Below, in pieces: positions 32,795 through 43,658 of a stretch of 64,000 bases of DNA (positions are counted from its first letter, which is position 1; every line of letters begins with the position of its first letter). Under the pieces are notes generated by a model, which ran no database searches, was not told the origin of the DNA, and saw nothing but the letters and a program-made list of their open reading frames with translations. The position numbers and the translations under genes are program-made. Location: the NCBI RefSeq assembly GCF_019279795.1, contig NC_056745.1:1491788003-1491852002 (forward strand), written 5' to 3'. This DNA is from Protopterus annectens (taxonomy: Eukaryota; Chordata; Ceratodontiformes; Protopteridae).

Positions 32795-33775
32795 ACTATT
32801 TTTTATTTTGTTTGCATTTGTTTAATAGGATAGTCCACTGGGCCATTAAGAGTCCATTTCCATTGGAGGCCTTGGTAGGAAAGCTCCACAGTAACATGAA
32901 CATACAGGTGAATATATACAATGTGAATAAATTTCAACAAAGGTAAAAGTTAACAATTCATTTAACGGTAAAACAAAATAAATTTGACAAATAGAGAACA
33001 ATTAAATTAAAACGATTAACATTACATGAATCTTTCTGGCACTACAGTAGTGAGGTTTTCACCCGACACTTTTAGATTGTAGATTATGAGAACATGAATG
33101 TCGTCATTAAGCAAAGGCGCTTTGTGTCTAGCAAGGTGGAGACTTGCTGCAAGTGCAGTACCTGATGGGAAGGTAGGTGGTCTTTTAGATAATGTTTGAA
33201 AGAGGCAAGATTCTGATTGGTTCTAGTAGTTAATTCTAGAGCTTTCTAATTTTTGGCTACAGAGCACAAGTAAAGAAGCTGGCCGGCTGGTATTTTTAGT
33301 TTGTGTACCTGCAAAATGTAATAATTTTCTGAACTGAGCGCCCTCCTTGGATGGTAGTAATTAAAAGGATTATTTTTGTACCGTTGCTAATTGCAGGTAG
33401 GAGAGGTAGTGTGGAAGTTCTAGCCAGTTCAGGAGTGAAGAGTGGTAGTGATGGGTTGAGTGTTTGGCATTTGTAGTGAATTTCACAATTTTGTTATAAC
33501 GTGTCCCAAGCTTAACTTTTAGGGAGGATTGGAGGTTTGTAAGTAGAAGAGCACCATACGAAAGAAGGTATTGGGTATGTGGAAGCTAGGGCTTGTTTTG
33601 TGGAGGGGCTAAGTAAGTGTTTATGCCTATAGAGGATTCCTAGCCTTTGGAGAGTTTTGCTGATGCTATAATGTATGTGTAAGTCAAATTTCAAGTGTCT
33701 ATCTATAATTATTCCTAGTAGTTTTGAGTGGTAACAACTTTAATTGTTGTGTTACTTGGAGAATTTATAGTGAAC
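32795..33775 (-). mobile_element. L2-type LINE, 3' end (minus strand)
   Basis: The reverse complement ends in the L2 tail at 32795-32900 (GGAGCTTTCC, GGCCTCCAATGGAAATGG, TTAAACAAATG). Upstream on its strand, 33694-33512 encodes a piece of the post-RT domain (LGILYRHKHLLSPSTKQALA), which resembles the corresponding part of the L2 at 30200-30300. The region between is decayed C-terminal sequence and UTR. Confidence 0.72.
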
Positions 33776-33779
33776 TGAG

Positions 33780-34862
33780 CTTTAAGGGAATTGTCTTCTG
33801 CTGACCAAACTGACGTGACTGCAAATTGGGCGCTGTCATAGATTCTCCTTGTGACACAAACATCTTACATGAGGGATTAACATGGACAAATGACTGGTAC
33901 CAAAGTCGCAGATTAAAACTCTGTGCCAAGAAATGCACTATCATGCCTGTTGGGCAAACTGCCACCCAGGCTAATTCCTCCATCGACAAGACACCCTTAA
34001 GAGTTGACCGGGTAGTTGGGGGTCTGGGAACATAGGCAAACAGTAATCTGGCTTTTGACCAGCTTGTGGCCTAGGTAATAAGAAAGTCATCTCCCCCAGC
34101 TTATAAGTAAGGGTATGGCATCCAGGTCCAAGGAAGTCATAGTGCACATTCATTTGGCTCTTATCAGACCGATTATTGAGCATAATGCCCACTTTGGCAT
34201 GTACCGGACCAGACATATACAACAGTTTTGAATGTTTATACCCAGGCGAATCCAGGGTATAAACATTGTCCTGTATGGATCTCCTTAAAACCCCATTTCT
34301 ATACCCTGACCAGAAATGTACAACAGTTGGAATGGTTATACCCAGGCAAATCCAGGGTATAAACACATTGTCCTGTATGGATCTCCTTAAAACCCCATCT
34401 CTATACTTGGTCTCCTACTGGTTACTGAGAGGATCTAAGCCTGGCATACAAGGCATCCTCAGATGTAGCTCTGATGGACCTTTTGCACGTCCACAAAACA
34501 AACCGTATCAGAAGAACTAAATCCATGTATTTAAATGTTGCTTGTGACATACATAAGACATATTGGCCAGATAGATTCATGTGAAGCAGAGTTCATCCCT
34601 AATGTTATTTAAATGTAACCTTGATAAATGGATGTGAAATCAGAAATCCACCCCAGGTCTGGCCCCCACATCTGTGATAATGTGTGCATTGCTGTCTATC
34701 TGACATATCCCTCCAATGTAACCTCTAGCAACTTCTTACGTATACCATACCCTCCTTAAAAAAACGTCCATGATAAATGGGGATGAATTGGATTGGAATT
34801 GCATGGCTAGGCTTTAGAGGCCCTAGTGGTAGTTAGCCTAGTATGCACTCACGAACCTAATC
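33780..34862 (+). mobile_element. CR1-type LINE, 3' fragment
   Basis: Plus-strand end of a CR1 ORF2, beginning in the RT thumb region (KLGAVIDSPCDTNILHEGL, TNDWYQSRRLKLCAKKCTIM at 33826-34035) and running through the C-terminal domain. An internal 101-bp direct duplication lies at 34219-34420. Heavily decayed. The 3' UTR ends in the CR1 block GGCTAGGCTT...TTAGCCTAGTA at 34812-34850. Confidence 0.8.
34219..34420 (+). repeat. 101-bp tandem duplication inside CR1
   Basis: ACAACAGTT begins both units (34219 and 34320). Both contain TATACCCAGGC, CCAGGGTATAAACA and TGTCCTGTATGGATCTCCTT. It is absent from other CR1 copies, so it arose after insertion. Confidence 0.85.
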
Positions 34863-34865
34863 ACA

Positions 34866-34962
34866 TGCATTGGCTAAAAGTCAGGATCGAACCCTAAACC
34901 TTGTGCTTGTGAGGTGAAGATGCTGACTATTGTGCCAGTTATGTCCTTCCTTCCTTCAGCTG
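34866..34962 (-). repeat. tRNA-like SINE head (minus strand)
   Basis: The reverse complement has an A-box-like TGGCACAATAG and a B-box GGTTCGATCCT (34883-34893) at tRNA-like spacing. The rest of the SINE is not clear. It is not a tRNA gene, because no cloverleaf can be completed by eye. Confidence 0.45.
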
Positions 34963-34969
34963 TCCCATA

Positions 34970-36885
34970 TTTAGACAAAAAAAGTTTTGTTTCCAATTTA
35001 TTCCCCTCCTGCCAACTGTTTGACTTGCATCCATAGTGGCCTCACCTTCTTTGTAGCTGCATTTGCCTCCTTGTAGTCTGCCCCTCCTAGGTTCAACCCT
35101 TCCATCTCTTGTACATCCTAATCTTTAACTTCACTATCTTAAGCAGCAACATTTTTACAAACTTCTTTGTGTGTGTGGCTGGTTGTGTAGGGGGTTGTGT
35201 AGGGTGTGTGTGTGTGTGGGGGGGGGTGTTGGGGGGGCTTTCAAGTTGTTCTCACTCAGTATTGAATCATGCAAATGCTGAGCAATGCTCTCTTAGTCTG
35301 GCATGCAACATCATAATGTGTGCTGTGCTGGTCAGAGGTGTTTGCACCCTTTAGCAAACTGAAGAGATTTCAGAAATGCACAAAGCCGAGTTTATCAGAA
35401 ATTCAAATCCCATAAAAATGTCTGTTGTAAAAGGCCTTTTTGGAGTTAAACTGTTGTAATAAATAGATGGCTATTATGTTACTGTCCTTTTGTAGATTTT
35501 TAGTTTTGCTGTAGCTAGATGTGTGCAGTAGTGGTAGCTACAGCTTTGAAAACTCAAAATGAGTATGCAATTTAGATGAAGGTTGCATAAGGGATATGTG
35601 GACTCGATGCATTTAAACACTGTTACCCTCCCCCCCTGACATGAGGTATATGTATATGCAGACCAAGATGAAACTGATCATGGAAAAACCTGATTGGCCC
35701 AAAACTGGGGGAAAAAACTATATACTGTCACCATACACATGTAATTTATTAGCTGAACATATGCAAAATCCTAGGTTAGATGGATTAGTAAGTGGAATCA
35801 AAATTGCCAAGAAAAATACAACTTCAGATATGATGAGAACTCTCTGGACAGAAACTGAGAAGTTAGTTAGCATTCATCTGCAACCTCTAAGTGTAAAAGC
35901 TGGCTTTATGTTCGGTGTAAAAAAAAATTAACTGTAATCTAGCCCTGTCATTTCTAAGTGCAGGAAGTTTGTTTTTCTGGGCTCAAAAATGTCTTAATCT
36001 ACTGACAACAGTCCTGAAATTAACATGCTTACTACTTCGAAGGAAATGCATGGTGCATGCTTACTGCTTCAACGGAAATGTACGGTATAACTTGATAATA
36101 TAGCAGAGCAAGCACATTTACTTTGTCAATGCAAACAAAGGTCTGTGTAGTCAAAGCTATAGTTTTCCTACTATTGTGACATATGGCTGTGCAAATTGAA
36201 TTGTTTAATTATGGCCATGCACTGGAAAACTGGAGCATGGACCATTTAGGTCACATCAGTCAGTGTTTAAGGAAACAAACCGTGTACATTGCTAGTGAAG
36301 GTAGAGGAAAAGGGCCAGCTACCTGTTCGCATGGTGCTGTGGGGCACAATCCAAGCCTGGCAGTTGGTGCAAAGAACTAAAGCTCTGATTTGTTAATGAG
36401 CTACTTCCTGTACCAAGGGTACATGGTTTGAATATTTCCACTTTCTTTTGCCTATTATGTAACCTTGAGCAAATCAATTAATCATACAGTGCATTGGGGC
36501 AATTGAAAGTTCAGGCTAGGGTCCTTGTTGGTCTTCTGGATTGCATGCCCAACAATTACCTGTGAACACTGCAAAACAGGATCCATTCAGTTACTGGAAG
36601 CCAGTGTTGGTCAGTTTTGCTGGGTGGCTGGGTATGAGTGCCGTATCGATGGTTATTAATTAGCGGACATAACTAGGGTTACTACTACTTAGGCACTTTG
36701 CTTGTACTGTGTATGTGTCTGTTAGAACCTGTAAACAGAGATAGTACAGCCCTTTGCTACACTTTCTCAGATGGTGAAGCTGATATGATGGAGAAACTTG
36801 ATGTCTTTTTGTCCTGTGGGCCTACATTTTTTGGTGGTATTGCCCAAGGTGTCCGTTAACATGGCTTCAGCTGTGGTTCACTGGA
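34970..36885. other. No recognisable gene; GT-rich tract
   Basis: A GT/G-rich tract at 35165-35240 and a short imperfect repeat (GCTTACTACTTCGAAGGAAATG / GCTTACTGCTTCAACGGAAATG) near 36025-36085. The open frame 35641-35931 (96 codons) has no recognisable domain and is probably chance. Confidence 0.5.
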
Positions 36886-36889
36886 AGGC

Positions 36890-37113
36890 CTGATAGTAAA
36901 ACTAGAAGTCAGATAATTTGGCCAAATAGTGCAAAGAAATTTGCTGGAGAGGGTATTGATACTAGGAACGACTGAGAGCAGAAAAGGGATGGCAAAAGCA
37001 AAGATGGACAGCATTACTGAACCAATGAATACAAATATGCAGAAACTTCAAGAAGCTGCTGCTAAGAGCTGGCATGCTTTTGCTAAAGTACTTGAGGTCT
37101 CAAAAAGTTAAAT
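36890..37113 (+). pseudogene. Possible LINE ORF2 C-terminal fragment
   Basis: The frame 36929-37111 (LERVLILGTTESRKG, then MDSITEPMNTNMQKLQEAA and a Val-Ser-Lys-Ser end) resembles the conserved C-terminal region of RTE/BovB-like and other APE LINE proteins (basic linker, Asp-Ser-Ile-Thr helix, Val-x-Lys-Ser terminus). No RT motif adjoins it, so this rests on about 50 residues. Confidence 0.35.
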
Positions 37114-37119
37114 TTGACT

Positions 37120-38985
37120 AAATGACTACACAATAATGAAAACAATAATGAAAACAATGTGTGTACAGAAGAAAGACCCATTGAAGGGCAATTGGACTGA
37201 ACCTTAAGGGAATAATAGCGTTCAAAAATGTTATTTTAAAAAAGTATAAGTACAAGAGAGAATAAACATGTATAAATGTTTGAGATGAAATAGAATTTAG
37301 TTTCACAGTGAGGGTAGGACATGATAGGAATAACTTCTCCCATGATTTATGATGTTTCAAAAATGATAGTATCCAGTGATGTGTGGGTTAGACTGGAAGG
37401 GGGAATGAGGCAAAAAAGTAATCCATTGTTTAAAAAAGTTGTTTGCTAGCATATTCAGTAAATAAGGAAACAGACATCTTAACTAGGAAAAGCTTTTATT
37501 GTGCCATTATTGTATTTGCACCCGAAGCAGTTATCCACACCACCTCTAACTAATTTTCTCAGCACTGCAGGACGTCTTCATTTATCTAGCTCCATTTCCT
37601 GCCTTCGTTTTCTGTAACAGGTTTCTAAGGTCAAATGATTATCTCTCGCATATTAGGGACAGACTTTTAAGTATACTGTGTACTGCATTACTCCTAGACT
37701 CCTCTATAATTACTTGTCTTCAAGTCTTAGCATTTGTACAGTTGTTTGCATTTGTACATGTTTACCATTTTCCCATTTTTTTACAGTTGGCTTCAGTAAC
37801 TCTGATGTTGGAATGTGACTGTCAAATTTCAGACTGGTCAGTCTTACATTTATTCTTATTTGCCTTGAAAGTACTCTGTGTTGATCTTTTCAGCAGCTGT
37901 TATTCACTTGTCATACTGTTCTTGTGTTTGACACACACTAATGTGTAATTATGTCCCTCAGTTAATTAATCATTTCTTAAGCCATTAATTATTTTTCTCT
38001 GGCTTGTGAATTAAAAAAAATTCAAATTTAGTGCCTTGCTCTCATCTTCAGCTCTAACGTATATAGCTACCTGTAGTTCTTGCAAGAGCTTGAACACTGT
38101 GAAATTCAAATGGCGAATAATCAGCAGGGTGCAGTCATTCCTGGATTTATTTTATTACTACTGTTTTGGCTTTCTCCTAATCAGAGAAAGTAGTAAATAA
38201 ATAGCTTAACTTCAGGGCTTCTTCATGAGCAACGTATAGAAACCTAACATTCCGTACCACTTCAGACTGCTTGGCTGATCATTCTGCATAGCTGTCATGC
38301 AGAGACAGAGAAAACTTCAGGCGGTTGCATTTGGAGCATGTTACCATTGAAAATTATAATACTTCACTTCCAAAGTCAGACTCTTGAAGGCAGATATAGT
38401 CCTCTGTTCTGCAGACACACACTTTTTTCAGTTTTGAAGGCATTATGGCTTCTTGACACCTTATAGTACCTTAATGGCCAGTAAATAGGACATAAATTAA
38501 TGGTATGGTCTGACCTCCGTGAGGTACAAGTTCAAACTGAACTGCAGTATAGAAGAGGTACTGATCAGTTCTTGACACTTGCATTATTGGGAAGACTTTC
38601 TGGATCACAGCTACTTAAATGGTATGTCATTCGGTGCTTGTGGAAAATAAGGTATTTGCTACATTTTAGCAAGATGCTATTATAGGTCATATTTATAACA
38701 AATAGTTCCTTGCTTAGCATGAAGACCTTTCTATTTCATCAGAATTCAACTGTGAGACCTTTTTTTTTTTTTAACTGGAAGGTATTTTGGTTGCTACTTT
38801 GGGGTGGGAGGCACTAGATAGGGGCATTGTCAAGGGAGAAAGTCAGCCTTAACTACAGCTCTGACTTGATATATTAGAGGAATGGTTGAGCTTGCGAGTA
38901 GTGCAAACCATCATTTTCCTGATGTTGATTCACTCTGCATTCAATTCCATTCACACTCTAGAGGCTTTCCTTTCTATCCCTAAAA
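37120..38985. other. No recognisable feature
   Basis: AT-rich. Short ORFs (37118-37360 minus, 37742-37948 plus, 38500-38685 plus) show no domains. Confidence 0.5.
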
Positions 38986-38989
38986 CAGA

Positions 38990-39375
38990 AATTTCATCTA
39001 TTAACCACTAGCACGTAGGCCTAACAGCCTTTCCATATTTCTACTCCTGTAACTGTCTCATCCTTCTAAGCATCTACTTGCAGCTAACATTCTGATCCTC
39101 ATTCATTATGTATTCCTACCTGATGTATAAAAAACAAAAGTTTGCAATCTACCACTTTAATTTAGTACATGTTTTATTATTGCATCTATCTCTCTGTACT
39201 TATTCAGTATTCAATTATTACCAATGTGTGCTTTAATACTTGTTTTTTTATCTTGTTCATGTAAATTGTCTTAACTTTCATGTGTCATTTGGAGTTTCTC
39301 TCCCTGGGCCTCCGCTGAAAATGGGTTCCTGACCCAGTCGGACTTTCCTGGTAAACAAATGTTAAATAAATTGAT
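38990..39375 (+). mobile_element. L2-type LINE 3' UTR and tail
   Basis: Ends in the L2 tail at 39290-39372 (GGAGTTTCTCTCCCTGGGCC, CGCTGAAAATGGG, CCCAGTCGGACTTTCCTGG, AACAAATG, TAAATAAA). The preceding AT-rich 300 bp resembles the 3' UTR of the L2 at 14300-14600. No coding part remains. Confidence 0.7.
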
Positions 39376-39379
39376 CAAA

Positions 39380-41195
39380 GGGTATAAGTTTGGAAGAACC
39401 TTTGCATACTTTTTGCCACTTGTCATGTTTGGTAGAAAATTTAAAGGAGGTTAGCAGGCAAGTTATTTTTGTAGACATCCCAACAAGCTGTTACAGACTA
39501 TGGTGGATGTTCAGGCTGGGGAAGTACTTTCCACAGGAGGAGGTCTGTGTGTTGTGGAGCAACTAGAGTCTGGCCATTCTGTTTGTCCTCAGTAGACTGA
39601 GCATTCATTTTTTTAGACCTGGTTGGTAAATAAGAAAAGTTTAGAATATTTCTTGAAGTCGACCTTTTTGCGCACTTTCCTCAAATCTGTAGCAGGCTGT
39701 AAATATGAAAATAACCATGTGACCGCAGTCGTTTTTTTCCATTCTGTTGTCTTCAGCTAATGTGCAACATCCGCCAGGAAGGCTGGATTTTGTGCTGTTG
39801 TAGCTGAGTCAACCATGTCAGTAGGCATTGATACAGGCATAGGCTGTTTTATAGTAGGCTGGCAACATGAAACGTAATGATTTACAGGAGGTCAGCATGT
39901 GGGGAAAGGCGTTGCCAAAATGGTCAGGCTGAATAGGTTAAATGTTGGGTTAAATGGACTTCTAATAGAAGGGAAAGGAGTAAGGCCATGGCTGTAGTCC
40001 TGCTTAATAAAGGAAAAGGTGTCCAGAGCCAAGACTCATAACTACCCAGACCCAGTTTTATAATGCAGAGGCGTTTAGGTGCGAGGGAAAAGGGTCAGGA
40101 TTCAAGCGGTTCATCCTTTTTCTCCTTGCCAAGTTAAGGGTCTTGCCTTCTCCATCAAGGCTTAGCCATCTGTAAGGCAAGTATGGAATCCTGTTTAGAC
40201 AAGCCTACCATGCTATACAAACCTCTGACCAATGGCTTACAGCCGTGCCCCCATTACAGCAGGACGTTGGTTTGGGGCTCAGGGTTTTGGGGCTCAGGGT
40301 TTTGGGGCTCAGGGTTTTGGGGCTCAGGGTCTGGGGCTCAGGGTCTGGGGTCAGAGGTCATGACATTTTGCATACTTCGAATTTATCTTTCTACATGCAG
40401 TCAGTGAGTGTCGACTGACTGCAAATGTTTAAGTCATAGCTGTAACGATTTCATCCTTCATGTTTTTGTGTGGATGGTGTAGTATGGTAGCCTTTCACTT
40501 GAATAGTTTGTTACTGTTAACAAAAAATTCCCCCGATACTTTTTTATAATGTGGTATATAGTTCTGAGGCAATGTGATGTGAATCCACAAAAAGTACTTA
40601 ACCTTTTGTGCCATGTAGTTGAATAACTTTTGTTACAGAAACCATAATAAAATGAGGAAGTTGACAAAGACTGAAATATCTGTGGAATTAATAAGTAAAA
40701 TGGCAGCCAGGTGTCATGGATTACGCCGCAGAACAGTGTTTTGAAAGTACTAGTCCTTTGTTTCAGTGCACATCATAGTGTACAGTGACTAAGACTGTTG
40801 GTTTAAGCTACTCTGCCTCAAGATAATATGATATTAACTTCTCTCGTTTAAATATCTATATTATTCAAACATAGAAATGTATAACAATTAAACAACATAA
40901 ATTCAACATGCCGTAATGTACAGACACAACAGGCACTGCAGCTGTGCATCCCGTGTACATCTGAAATAGTCTGTACTTTACACGACTCTTTAATGTTCTG
41001 AGAATTCAGTCTGTTGTGACCATGGTGGTAACCACTTTTAGAACTTTGTTTTAGGTTAAAGTCCCCTGTTGCTTTTACTCCCATTCATACTTTTTTCCCA
41101 TTAATTCAATCATTCCTCATCCATGGGAGACAATTTGCTTCCATCTTAAGAAAACCAACAGCAGTACTTCCAGTAATGAGTTATTTGATTTAGTT
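39380..41195. other. No gene; minisatellite inside
   Basis: No supported coding region. Contains the G-rich minisatellite at 40271-40352. The open frame across it (40183-40407) reads Gly-Phe-Trp-Gly-Ser repeats simply because of the repeat. Confidence 0.5.
40271..40352 (+). repeat. 15-bp G-rich minisatellite
   Basis: About 5.5 units of TTTTGGGGCTCAGGG; the last two units are CTGGGGCTCAGGG variants. Regularly spaced runs of 3-4 G make G-quadruplex formation possible. Confidence 0.92.
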
Positions 41196-42146
41196 AATGC
41201 ATAGTCATATAGACAAATTATGAAAAGTGGGAAGTAATTGTTACTCGTCCAGCCCATATTTTGTTCTATAGGTCCTGTACATATGTCTTAAAAATCATTC
41301 AGGATCAGACAGTCCCAGAAGATGTGACCCTGTCCCCCTCATATTCCCAGCAAAATGAACTTGCATTAGAGAACCTACAGACCAATCTAACTTGAGGTAC
41401 AGAAATATGTGAAAAGACACTGCCGGACAAAATAAGTATGTTTTATAAATCTGTTTGCATATCTGGGCACTACAGTGAATTTGGCACAACACTAATTGGG
41501 TAGTCTGCATATTTAAATCTCTTTCTCAAGCTGTTTTACATTTAAGGAACTTGACCCTCTCAGCTACAAGAATTGTATAAAGTTTAAAAACAAGTACCTT
41601 TGTGGAACAAAGATCAATTACTCACATAAACCATTACATCCAGCTTCTTTCAAGACTCCTATCATCTAAATTTTGTTCTCATTGTGCAAATTATTTTATT
41701 CTCCACTACTAACTTTTCTCTTGTTAAAGGGTTAACCATATATACAACTTGTTCCAATTAAAGCACTCCTGAAAAGGACTTCAAAATAGTAAGGACTTTC
41801 TGATAATAAATACCCCATTTTCTTGAATTACTAATGGGCATGAGTTTTTCTCATTACTGCCCCCTGTACTGACTTTATTAAATATGAGGAACTGTTATCA
41901 GCACCTTGACGACTTATATTTTATTACTTGAGATGATCTAAAGGTGACCCTTTATACCTCCAATCTGTGTTAAAAGTACTAATGGCCATACCAAGTCTTC
42001 CTTTGCCAAGGTACTATAAAACATTTGAGGTTTAGCTGAAAATTCATATACATTGTCAGGCATACCTATAACCCCTAATGTTGCAGGAAGAGTTAACATC
42101 TCCCAAGCATATCCCTGAACTTCTTAGAGCATGAAATTTGTTCCAA

Positions 42147-42390
42147 GAGGTGCAGTGGTGCAGCGGTAGCATTGTCACCTCACAGCAAGAGGTTTGATTC
42201 TTGGCTGGAGTGCCTTCTGTGCAGAGTCTGCATTTCCTCCCTGCATTCATTTGGGCTTCCTCTGGGTGTTCCGGTTTCCTCCCACATTACAAAGACAAAC
42301 ATCTGGAGCATTTCTCGCCAGGCTTAGCTGAAAATTGGCTTAGTTCCAAGTCAGACTTTTCAGGTTAACAAATGTTGAATAACTAACAAA
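42147..42390 (+). mobile_element. V-SINE-like SINE with L2-type tail
   Basis: tRNA-derived head with A box TGGTGCAGCGG (42156-42166) and B box GGTTTGATTCT (42191-42201). A central segment at 42215-42295 follows (TTCTGTGCAGAGTCTGCAT, then CTCTGGGTGTTCCGGTTTCC), matching my recollection of the V-SINE conserved core. The 3' part (42301-42385: GGAGCATTTCTC, GCTGAAAAT, CAAGTCAGACTTTTCAGGTTAACAAATG) is the same tail as the L2 LINEs of this window. It would be transcribed by RNA polymerase III and mobilised by L2 machinery. Confidence 0.85.
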
Positions 42391-42459
42391 ATAAAATTTG
42401 GACAAAGTCATAAATAATTTGGGGGGGGGGCAATTTTTAAATGTTGCTCTTACAAGTTT

Positions 42460-42605
42460 TGCATTGGCATAAATTTTATAGATTAGTACTAGGCTAACTG
42501 CCTTTGTGGGCCATTTTAAGCCTAGCCAATTACCCCATCTGAGAATCAAACCCTGCATGTTGTGTCTGAAAGGTAAACACCTTAACCATTATGCCAACCT
42601 TCCAC
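42460..42605 (-). mobile_element. tRNA-headed SINE with CR1-type tail
   Basis: Minus strand: A box TGGTTAAGGTG (complement of 42578-42588) and B box GGTTTGATTCT (complement of 42542-42552). After a few bases comes the CR1 3' block GGCTAGGCTT...GTTAGCCTAGTA (complement of 42490-42535). The tail matches the 3' ends of the CR1 copies at 3433, 18035 and 34850. Confidence 0.75.
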
Positions 42606-42711
42606 CCTTATGAAGTCTAAAACTCAAATTTCTGTCATTTTCCAACTTCGGTCCTCAATGATTTTCCAGTGATTTGCTAAAAACCACAATTTTTGGAGAA
42701 ACAGACCAAAA

Positions 42712-42779
42712 GTACTACTACTACTACTTTCAGCTTTTCCCGGTTAGGGGTCACCCCAGCGGATCCCCTGTCCGCTCAT
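42712..42779 (-). mobile_element. 68-bp LINE 3' tail with 14-bp TSD
   Basis: GAAACAGACCAAAA at 42698-42711 is repeated exactly at 42780-42793. The 68 bp between reads, on the minus strand, GGTGACCCCTAACCGGGAAA followed by (GTA)n: a 3'-terminal LINE fragment ending in a trinucleotide tail. The motif recalls 3' ends of RTE-like LINEs of fish, possibly the family at 1-1815. Confidence 0.7.
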
Positions 42780-43658
42780 GAAACAGACCAAAACTATGAG
42801 GCAAAAATCTGGACAGTCCGTGAAAGTCTGTACAGTTGAGAGGTATGCTCCTGGGCAGTTCTAGGCCCTGTACAAAAGATTTGATAAAAATCTCAGATTA
42901 GAATATGGGTAAACCTTTTCAGACGTATAACACCAAAGGAAGGGTAAACCAACCCGTACACACCCTGAGCCCTCTGCATGATGTCTCAGTGCACAGCCTT
43001 TTAAAGAAGTATTTATACCTTGCCACGGTCTGGTTGTATATAAACTCTACTGATGTTTTGAGTGTCTTTAATATTTAATCCTGTGTAGATTACCTCTGGG
43101 AAATACCTAAACATGTCTGGTCTTGGAAGGGTGATGACCCCTTACTGCTTTCATTTTTGTATTATTATTTGTATGTCTGGTTCATTTTCCATAATTACCC
43201 AATTCCTCTTGATTTAAGCCATCAAACCATTTGTATATATTGACGTTTTAAGGTGAAATCCCTGATGAGCATACCCTTTATATGGTGTTACTCGTAGTCT
43301 AGCTCTTGTCTCTAAATACAGAAAGAAAAGAGAAGATGGGGACAACTATCTCTAGTTCTCCTCTTCAGTCCCAGAGTTGAAAATATGAGCCCTTATGTTT
43401 TATCTTGGCTACTGATTGCAAATATAAAGCTTTTAAATCTATGCATTTCCAAGGAAATCCCAGATGTTGAAATGAGAAGTATTGCCACTTAACATGATCA
43501 AATATTTTTTCTGCATCTAAGCTTGGTAGCAGGAGTGTACTACCTAACCTAATGGTCTCTTCAAAAAGAAGTGATGTTTTTATCAGAACTGTAAGATATA
43601 CCCTATGTGAGACCAATCCTGTTTGATTTCTGTGCATTATCAGTGGAAACATTCTTAT

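Larger units (their letters stand above)
41200..43658 (-). mobile_element. L1/Tx1-like LINE, RT and C-terminal part (decayed)
   Basis: Minus-strand remains of an L1-clade ORF2. 43652-43365 reads RNQTGLVS, then LPSLDAEKIFDHVKWQYF (RT box with the catalytic Asp and KAFD-like motif) and a YLQSVAKIKHKG segment. 41510-41295 resembles the C-terminal Cys-containing region of L1-type proteins (FAGNMRGTGSHL, with an upstream YKTYLF segment). Sequence between is too decayed to follow and contains two SINEs and a LINE tail. The element continues at 45950-47560 on the other side of a CR1 insertion. Confidence 0.6.

Noticed and set aside
33780..34862. Direct continuation of the CR1 piece at 32110-32790, split by the L2 insertion
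   Set aside because: The whole endonuclease C-terminus and most of the RT are absent between the two pieces, so a simple split is not supported; they may be separate insertions or a split plus deletion.
35641..35931. Possible small host gene (96 codons)
   Set aside because: No domain, no splice context and AT-rich codons typical of chance; no support beyond an open frame.
42147..42605. tRNA genes
   Set aside because: A and B boxes are present, but no acceptor stem or anticodon arm can be completed, and LINE tails follow: these are SINEs.
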